A stretch of DNA of 11,060 nucleotides from an uncultured Pseudomonadota bacterium (GTDB lineage: Bacteria > Myxococcota_A > Polyangia > HGW-17): the NCBI GenBank assembly GCA_938004375.1, contig CALKWH010000219.1, forward strand, positions 1-11,060. The letters are read 5' to 3'. Under the pieces are notes generated by a model. It worked only from the letters and a program-made list of their open reading frames with translations, was not told the origin of the DNA and made no database searches. The position numbers and the translations under genes were made by a program. Of the stretch, positions 6,074-11,060 are shown in pieces. Within the stretch, counting starts at the first letter, position 1. Each line of letters starts with the position of its first letter.

Positions 6074-8005
6074 ATGAAACTCCTCCCCATCATCGCCAGC
6101 CTGAGCTTGATATGGTTCATCTCCTGTGACAAGTCGATCGTCACGGTGGACTCCTGCGGAGACCAGATCCTCGATCCCGGCGAGGAGTGCGACTCCGGGA
6201 TCGGCGCCCTCACCTGTGAGTCGCTTGGCTACTACAACCCCGAAGGCCAGCTGCGTTGCCTTTCGAACTGTCATTTGGATGCTGCCGAATGTGGAGGACG
6301 CTGCGGAGACAACCAGGTCGACGCTGACGACGGGGAGCGCTGCGACGGCATCCAGCTCGAAGGCCAGAGCTGCCAGTCATTGGGATTCGGCGGTGGTGTC
6401 CTGGTGTGTGGAGATGATTGCCAGTTCGACATCCACGGCTGTGCCAACGCCTGCGGGAATGGAGTGGTGGAAGGTTCAGAGGTGTGCGACGACGGGAACC
6501 AACGGGACGATGACGGTTGTTCCCGCTCATGTGTGCCGGAGAACGGTTGGGACTGCGACGACCAGGAGCCCACCCACTGCGTCTCCTCGTGCGGTGACCA
6601 AGTGGCCGTCGCTGACGAGGCGTGCGACGGGGCTGATACCCGGGGGGTGACCTGCTTGTCCCTGGGATACCACGGCGGGGTCCTCGTGTGCTCGGCTGGT
6701 TGCGAGCTCGACGAGACCCCTTGCCAGCCCTTTGGCCGGTGTGGAGACGGCGTGCTGCAGTCCGAGCACGAAGACTGTGAGGGATCCGACGTGGGTGGAC
6801 AGACGTGCCTGTCGCTTCATCTGTACCCCGGAGAACTGACCTGCGGACAGGACTGCATTTTCGACACCTCCCGATGCGTGGGCTGGTGCGGCGATGGTGT
6901 GATCGAGCCCGCCGAGACCTGTGACGGCGCCAACCTCGACGGCGCCACCTGCGTTACGCAGGGCTTCGTCTCGGGCGTTCTCACCTGCGCGACGAACTGC
7001 GACTCCTTCGTGACGACGGCGTGCACGCACTGCGGAAACGGATACATCAACACAGGCGAGACGTGTGACGGTGGCAATCTCAATGGAGCCACCTGCGCCA
7101 CGCAGGGCTTCACCTTGGGCACGCTGGCTTGCCGGGCTGATTGCCTCTCCTTCGACACCTCCGGGTGCTACTCGTGCGGGGACGGCATCATCGGAGGTCC
7201 CGAGAGCTGCGACGGAGCCAATGTGGGTGGTCAGACCTGCGCCGTCGTCGGGTGCCGACCGGGGACGCTCCTGTGCAACGCTGATTGCCTCGGATTGAAC
7301 ACCTCCGGGTGTTATCACGACCAAGACGAGGACGCCGATGGTCTGGACGACAATTGCGACAACTGCCCTTCCATTTTCAACGGCTCCCAGACCAACGCTG
7401 ACGCGGACGGTGTGGGCGATGCGTGTGAGAGCGGCCTCCCGGGGCAGAACCTGATCGCGATCGCGTTCTTCGAGGCCTTCGCCGTCGTTGCGCCCGGTTG
7501 GTCAGTGGTGCTCGGCACGTGGACGCCCGGCGTTGACAGCATCACGGGGAGTCACCTTCAAGGGGGAAATTACATCTACAACTCCGTGACGACAGGCACT
7601 ACCTTCTCCGTGGAGACGATCTTTCAATACAACACCATCCCACCCTCAGAGGCCAACAAGTGGACCGCCGTTCTCTTCGGAGTCGCTTATTCCGGTACCA
7701 CTTTTTCGAGCGGCTGGGAGTGCACTTACGATCGTTCCAACGGCCAGCTCGGGCTCTACCGGTACATGGGCGGTTGGTCCTCGATGGCCGGCATGGCCAT
7801 CCCGAACGTGGCCCCGGCCACCCTGTCGGTCAAGCGACGGATCCGGGCCAACGTCATGTCCGGTCAGATCCAGTGTACCTACAATGACGAAAACGGTGCC
7901 ACTGCAACCCTTTCGTATACGAACGCCAGCGCGATCAGCGGCAAGACCGGAATACGAGTCTACAACGATACTGTTCAGTTCAATTCATTCGTGTTATATC
8001 AATGA
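6074..8005 (+). CDS. Cysteine-rich repeat lipoprotein with jelly-roll C-terminus
   Basis: This 643-aa protein is a paralogue of the preceding gene. It has an N-terminal signal ending WFIS before C18, so it is probably a lipoprotein, and an AGGAG ribosome site (6063-6067) 6 nt before the ATG. The first 217 residues follow the neighbour module by module: 28-73, 77-123, a DUF4215-type repeat at 127-169, then 173-217. Four more cysteine modules follow (223-268, 272-317, 320-365, 368-413). A thrombospondin type 3-like calcium loop lies at 415-451 (DQDEDADGLDDNCDNCP, then ADADGVGDACE). Residues 460-643 form a beta-rich domain with features of the concanavalin/LamG jelly-roll (APGWSVVLGTW, GIRVYNDTVQFNSFVLY), a fold often used to bind glycans. 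The C-terminal region is unrelated to that of the neighbour. It ends 42 bp from the convergent cmk gene. Ligand and role are unknown. Confidence 0.9.
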   Translation: MKLLPIIASLSLIWFISCDKSIVTVDSCGDQILDPGEECDSGIGALTCESLGYYNPEGQLRCLSNCHLDAAECGGRCGDNQVDADDGERCDGIQLEGQSCQSLGFGGGVLVCGDDCQFDIHGCANACGNGVVEGSEVCDDGNQRDDDGCSRSCVPENGWDCDDQEPTHCVSSCGDQVAVADEACDGADTRGVTCLSLGYHGGVLVCSAGCELDETPCQPFGRCGDGVLQSEHEDCEGSDVGGQTCLSLHLYPGELTCGQDCIFDTSRCVGWCGDGVIEPAETCDGANLDGATCVTQGFVSGVLTCATNCDSFVTTACTHCGNGYINTGETCDGGNLNGATCATQGFTLGTLACRADCLSFDTSGCYSCGDGIIGGPESCDGANVGGQTCAVVGCRPGTLLCNADCLGLNTSGCYHDQDEDADGLDDNCDNCPSIFNGSQTNADADGVGDACESGLPGQNLIAIAFFEAFAVVAPGWSVVLGTWTPGVDSITGSHLQGGNYIYNSVTTGTTFSVETIFQYNTIPPSEANKWTAVLFGVAYSGTTFSSGWECTYDRSNGQLGLYRYMGGWSSMAGMAIPNVAPATLSVKRRIRANVMSGQIQCTYNDENGATATLSYTNASAISGKTGIRVYNDTVQFNSFVLYQ

Positions 8006-8047
8006 TTGATCATCAATATGTCCGAAGAAGTCCGGCTCATTTTTCCC
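8006..8047. other. Convergent intergenic gap
   Basis: This 42-bp gap separates the ends of two convergent genes. A short inverted repeat, ATTGAT and ATCAAT around one central base (8005-8017), overlaps the lipoprotein stop codon. It has no usable loop or T-tract. No convincing terminator for either strand is visible. Unlike the left boundary of the middle block, both flanking genes end with intact C-termini here. Confidence 0.5.
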
Positions 8048-8716
8048 TCACCCCGCGACCACCGCGTCGATGATCGCCATGATGAAGTCGAGGACCTCGG
8101 GGATGGTCAGGTCCGTGGTGTCCAAAAGGGCGGCGTCGGCGGCGGGTTTCAGGGGCGCCACGGCGCGGTTCTCGTCGCGGGCGTCGCGCTCGATCTGATC
8201 GGCCAGCACCAGCTCGAAGGCCACGGGGTTCCCCTGGGCGGCGAGCTCGTCGGCGCGGCGCTTCGCGCGGGCCTCGGGGCTGGCGGTGAGGAAGACCTTC
8301 ACCGGGGCGTCGGGGAAGACGACGGTGCCCATGTCGCGGCCCTCGGCCACGGTGGGGCCGGGCAGAGCCAGGGTGCGCTGGATGGGGACCAGCGCGGCGC
8401 GTACCTCGGGGATGATGCTCAGTTTGCTCGCCCATGAGGAGATTTCGGGGGTGCGGAGGTGGTCGGTGACGGCGCGGTCGTCCACGAGCACGCGGCCCTC
8501 GGCGTTCACCGTGAGGGGGAACCCGTCGGCCAGGTTCAGCAGCGCGCGGTGGTCCTCGGCGATGCCGCGGACGACGGCCTCGTAGGCGAACGCGCGGTAC
8601 ATCGCGCCGGTGTCCAGGCGGCGGCCGCCGAGGCGCCCGGCCAGGCCGCGGGCGATGGTGCTCTTGCCGGACCCGGCGGGTCCGTCGATGGTGACGATCA
8701 ATTCTTCGCGTTTCAT
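8048..8716 (-). CDS. cmk: Cytidylate kinase
   Basis: The 222-aa enzyme phosphorylates CMP and dCMP with ATP in the cytoplasm. Seen in sequence: a P-loop GPAGSGKST at 12-20, LDTGAMYR at 34-41, EGRDMGTVVFPDA at 125-137, and the C-terminal RDARDENRAVAPLKPA (178-192) with the family pattern D..R...PL..A. Length is close to the usual 225. The ATG at 8716 overlaps the pyrD stop as ATGA, so translation is probably coupled; the upstream ribosome site is weak. The frame stays open far upstream across pyrD, but that extension has no cytidylate kinase features and is a shadow. It completes the pyrimidine operon that reads from the right. Confidence is high. Confidence 0.96.
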   Translation of the reverse strand: MKREELIVTIDGPAGSGKSTIARGLAGRLGGRRLDTGAMYRAFAYEAVVRGIAEDHRALLNLADGFPLTVNAEGRVLVDDRAVTDHLRTPEISSWASKLSIIPEVRAALVPIQRTLALPGPTVAEGRDMGTVVFPDAPVKVFLTASPEARAKRRADELAAQGNPVAFELVLADQIERDARDENRAVAPLKPAADAALLDTTDLTIPEVLDFIMAIIDAVVAG

Positions 8717-9639
8717 GGTTGTCCCGGGTGAGCCGCCCCGATCACGTCGGCGGGGCGGGAGATGCCGAGCCCCTCGCAGAGCTCGGTGAATTCGTTCAGG
8801 ATGCGCACCGGCGCGGTGGGCTCGACCAGGATGGCCGTGCCGATCTGCACCGCGGTGGCGCCGGCGAGCAGGTACTTCAGCACGTCCTCGCCGCGGCGGA
8901 TCCCGCCCACGCCGATGATCGGCGCCTGCGGGAACGCGCGGTGGACCTCGGCGACCTTGAGGAGGGCGACCGGCAGGGTGGCGGGACCCGAAAGGCCGCC
9001 CCGTCCCGGCGAGGGCAAAAAGCGCCGTCGCCGCACGTCGATGTCGCAGCCCAGCAGCGTGTTCACGCAGGTGAGGGCGTCGGCCCCGCCCTGGAGCGCG
9101 GCGTCGGCCATGGTCACGATGGAGGTGACATTGGGGCTGAGCTTCACCCACAGCGGTAAGCGGGTGGCCTGCCGACAGGCCGCCACCAGCGGACGCAGCA
9201 CGGCGGGGTCGGTGCCGAACGCAATGCCGCCGGCCTTGACGTTGGGGCACGAGACGTTGAGCTCCAGCGCGGTCACGGCGGCCTGGGCCGAGAGGGCCTC
9301 GACGGCGGCGACGGTCTTCTCGGGATCCTCGCCGAAGCAGTTCACGACGACGGGGATGCCCAACGTGGCAAGCCCCGGCAGCGCCCGCGCGACGAACGCC
9401 GCCACGCCGGGGTTCTCGAGGCCGATGGCGTTGAGCAGGCCCGCCGGGGTCTCCTGCAGCCGCGGAGGCGGATTGCCCGCGCGCGGCGCCATCGAGACGC
9501 CCTTGGTGACGAAGGCCCCGAGGATCGACAGGTCGAAGAAGGGCGAAAGCTCGAGGCCGTGCCCGGAGGTGCCGGACGCGGTCATGAGGGGGTTTTTCAG
9601 GGGGACGCCGGCGAGGGTGACGGAGGTGTCGACAGTCAT
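8713..9639 (-). CDS. pyrD: Dihydroorotate dehydrogenase 1B, catalytic subunit
   Basis: The 308-aa FMN protein oxidises dihydroorotate to orotate, the fourth step of pyrimidine synthesis. Motifs in order: NPLMTASGTSG (16-26), TKGVS with the FMN-contacting lysine (45-49), NAIGLENPG (70-78), and NVSCPN (128-133) with catalytic cysteine 131. A cysteine at this position marks class 1, whereas membrane class 2 uses serine. WVKLSPN (164-170), GVGGI (243-247) and AVQIGTA (263-269) form the FMN phosphate site. The ATG at 9639 has GAGGTGG (9644-9650) 4 nt upstream and overlaps the pyrK stop by four bases. The adjacent pyrK supports the heterotetrameric, NAD-linked 1B type. The other frame start at 9744 would add a charged tail lacking family features and was not used. 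Confidence 0.96.
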   Translation of the reverse strand: MTVDTSVTLAGVPLKNPLMTASGTSGHGLELSPFFDLSILGAFVTKGVSMAPRAGNPPPRLQETPAGLLNAIGLENPGVAAFVARALPGLATLGIPVVVNCFGEDPEKTVAAVEALSAQAAVTALELNVSCPNVKAGGIAFGTDPAVLRPLVAACRQATRLPLWVKLSPNVTSIVTMADAALQGGADALTCVNTLLGCDIDVRRRRFLPSPGRGGLSGPATLPVALLKVAEVHRAFPQAPIIGVGGIRRGEDVLKYLLAGATAVQIGTAILVEPTAPVRILNEFTELCEGLGISRPADVIGAAHPGQP

Positions 9640-10379
9640 AGCACCACCTCGTGGGCGGAAAACACCGGGCCCTCTTCGCAGACGTGGACGTAGCCGCCGG
9701 CCTTGGCCGGATGGGCGCAGCCGCAGCAGACGCCGACGCCGCACGCCATTTTCCCTTCAAGGCTGACGAAGCACGGGATTTCGTGGGCCGCGCAGAGGCG
9801 GGCCAGGGCCGCCATCATGGGATAGGGACCGCAGGACAAGACCGTGGGTGACAAAGGCGCTTCGACCTTTTGCAGGGCGGCGGCCACCAGGTCCACGGCG
9901 GTGCCGCGGACGCCCAGGGTGCCGTCGTCGGAGGCGAGCGCCCAGCCCTCCTCGGCGAGGCCGGCGGTGGCCTCGCGGGTGGGCACGCCCCAGAACAGGC
10001 GCCCGCCGAAGCGTCGCCGATAGAAGGCGAGCGGCGGCAGGCCGATGCCGCCGGCCACCAGCCAGGGTTCCTGCACGACGGGGAACCCGTTCCCTAGGGG
10101 ACCGGCCACGGCAACCGGGTCTCCTTCGACCAGGCGCCCCAGGCGGTCGGTGCCCGGGCCGCCCGTGCGGAACAGGAACCGCGCCCAGCCGGGGCCGGCG
10201 TCGTGGTAGGAGATGGCGCGGGGCAGAAGCGGCGCGTCGCCCCAGGGGCCGCGGAGCATGGCGAACTGACCGGGGGCCGCCACGGGGGCCGTCGTCTCCA
10301 CGGTGAGGGAAATCAGGACCGGGCTCAAGACCCGGCGTTCGCGGACACGGCAGAGCTCGTAGGATTTCTCAGTTTCCAT
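9636..10379 (-). CDS. pyrK: Dihydroorotate dehydrogenase B electron-transfer subunit
   Basis: PyrK carries FAD and a 2Fe-2S cluster and passes electrons from PyrD to NAD+. The 247-aa sequence shows the FAD/flavodoxin-reductase fold: PGQFAML (36-42), PRAIS in place of the more common RP.S (53-57), GPLGNGF (93-99), and the nucleotide-binding AGGIGLPPL (109-117). The cluster ligands are C213, C218, C221 and C234 within MACGVGVCCGC and HVC, in the usual C-x4-C-x2-C spacing. An extra cysteine, C219, sits between ligands two and three. The start at 10379 overlaps the upstream membrane-protein gene by 11 bp and lacks a strong ribosome site, so coupling is likely. The stop overlaps the pyrD start. 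Length and motifs are normal. Confidence 0.95.
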   Translation of the reverse strand: METEKSYELCRVRERRVLSPVLISLTVETTAPVAAPGQFAMLRGPWGDAPLLPRAISYHDAGPGWARFLFRTGGPGTDRLGRLVEGDPVAVAGPLGNGFPVVQEPWLVAGGIGLPPLAFYRRRFGGRLFWGVPTREATAGLAEEGWALASDDGTLGVRGTAVDLVAAALQKVEAPLSPTVLSCGPYPMMAALARLCAAHEIPCFVSLEGKMACGVGVCCGCAHPAKAGGYVHVCEEGPVFSAHEVVL

Positions 10380-11009
10380 GCTGTTTCATCAACGCGTCGA
10401 ACTGGTTCAGTTTCTGTTCCAGGATCGGGTAGTAGTCGGGGCTGTTCTTTTTACCGAACAGGTGGCTGCGCAGATCGCTCCACTGGGGGGCCAGGATCTC
10501 GCCGTGGGCCTGTCGGAACTCGGCGTACTTCGCGACGAGCTTCGAGTAGCGGGCCTTGTACTGGGCCTCGCGGGCCGCGTCGTCCGCGGCGGGCATGTCC
10601 GGGGCCATCTCGGGCTGCATCTCGGGCTGCATGACCGGCGGCATGGGTGGCGTGACTACCATGGCCGGCTCCATGACCATGGCCGGCTCCATGGCCATGT
10701 CCGGCTCCACCGGGGGTTCGACCATGGCGGGTTGTTCGGTCGCGTCGGTGGTGGGGCGCTCGACGGGGACGGGCGCGAACGTGGGCGGCTGCCAGTCCGT
10801 GGGACCGAGGCCGGCCGCTCTCATGACCGGGGTCGAAGGCCACAGGGCGTAGACGAGCAGCCCGACGGCCAGCAACACCCCGGCGACCCCCGCCGCCCAC
10901 CACCACACCGGTCGCGCGACGGGTGCGAGGCTCTCCCCGTTGTAGCTCGGCGTGGCGTGGGAGATCGGGTGATGAGATGCGCCCGGGGCGGACCCGCCGG
11001 ACTGCTCCA
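10369..11009 (-). CDS. Unknown single-pass membrane protein, 5' end missing
   Basis: I do not recognise this family. About 213 residues remain. A short polar N-terminal stretch is followed by one hydrophobic segment (about 35-57, WWWAAGVAGVLLAVGLLVYALW). A long proline-, methionine- and acid-rich linker follows (about 60-145), with repeated MEPAMV and QPEM units. The C-terminal part is charged and helical (REAQYKARYSKLVAKYAEF to LNQFDALMKQHG). It could be an anchored periplasmic protein or a scaffold. The apparent TTG start at 11010 uses an adapter base, so the native start is lost and the missing length is unknown. It overlaps pyrK by 11 bp, so it is probably the operon gene upstream of pyrK-pyrD-cmk. 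Confidence 0.75.
10606..10712 (-). repeat. In-frame 12-bp and 18-bp tandem repeats
   Basis: Within the linker of the membrane protein, 12-bp units (CATCTCGGGCTG on the plus strand, twice identical at 10606-10629 and then degenerating) and 18-bp units (CCATGGCCGGCTCCATG with minor changes, starting at 10659, 10677 and 10695) are stacked. Both periods are multiples of three, so gain or loss of a unit keeps the frame. They encode the repeated QPEM and MEPAMV peptides. Read length could also make the copy number uncertain. Confidence 0.85.
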
Positions 11010-11060
11010 AGATCGGAAGAGCGTCGTGTAGGGAAAGAGTGTAGATCTCGGTGGCCGCCG
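11010..11060 (-). other. Illumina P5/TruSeq adapter, reverse orientation (artefact)
   Basis: AGATCGGAAGAGCGTCGTGT and what follows are the reverse complement of the P5/Read 1 adapter. Bases 11010-11053 are an exact inverted copy of bases 1-44. The next seven bases continue the adapter with one mismatch (C for T at 11055). This is library DNA; genomic sequence ends at 11009. It also creates the false TTG start of the membrane-protein frame. Confidence 0.98.

Noticed and set aside
8005..8017. Inverted repeat as a terminator
   Set aside because: The arms are separated by one base, AT-rich, and not followed by a T-tract on either strand.
8717..9760. Long open frame upstream of cmk across pyrD
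   Set aside because: It is a GC-rich shadow of pyrD, rich in Arg, Ala and Pro, with no domain of its own.
10378..11031. Plus-strand 217-aa frame opposite the membrane protein
   Set aside because: It is the His/Gly/Arg-rich antisense shadow of a repeat-containing gene and ends in adapter-derived residues (DRKSVV).
1..11060. 44-bp perfect terminal inverted repeat as a transposon or linear-plasmid end
   Set aside because: The sequence is exactly the Illumina P5/Read 1 adapter in both orientations.

Overview
The window is an assembled fragment of a GC-rich Gram-negative bacterium, most likely from Myxococcota or the wider Deltaproteobacteria. The basis is the very GC-rich core genes plus two lipoproteins built from the 'myxococcus cysteine-rich' and DUF4215-type repeats typical of that group. 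Both ends are sequencing artefact. Bases 1-44 and 11010-11060 are the Illumina P5/TruSeq adapter in opposite orientations, so only about 45-11009 is biological, and the genes at both ends are cut by library chemistry.

Left block (45 to about 2765, all minus strand, read right to left): a 5'-truncated purK, then purE, a Sua5-type tsaC and a beta-carbonic anhydrase cut by the adapter. The genes overlap or nearly touch, as in an operon. PurK and TsaC both consume bicarbonate and carbonic anhydrase makes it, so the block is a plausible bicarbonate-handling unit that also contains PurE, the next step after PurK.

Middle block (about 2765-8030, plus strand): composition drops sharply at the left boundary, where purK loses its N-terminal part and directly abuts a TPR/metallo-beta-lactamase-fold gene that has also lost its 5' end. 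That gene breaks down again after about 3815. It is followed by a 450-bp gene-poor stretch holding three imperfect repeats with an exact 41-bp period, possibly a decayed insertion-sequence end. After this debris come a good promoter and two tandem, paralogous, secreted cysteine-rich lipoproteins (543 and 643 aa). They share an N-terminal repeat stalk but carry different C-terminal domains: one resembles a lamin-tail domain, the other a jelly-roll.

Right block (8048-11009, minus strand): a tightly overlapping operon reading an unknown single-pass membrane protein (5' end lost in the adapter), then pyrK, pyrD and cmk. It covers class 1B dihydroorotate oxidation and CMP phosphorylation.

The main cautions are the adapters at the ends and the abrupt joint near 2765, which may be a rearrangement or an assembly or ligation chimera. 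The most biologically interesting items are the bicarbonate-linked gene cluster and the duplicated lipoproteins with swapped heads. I see no CRISPR array, RNA gene, complete mobile element or clear new defence system.
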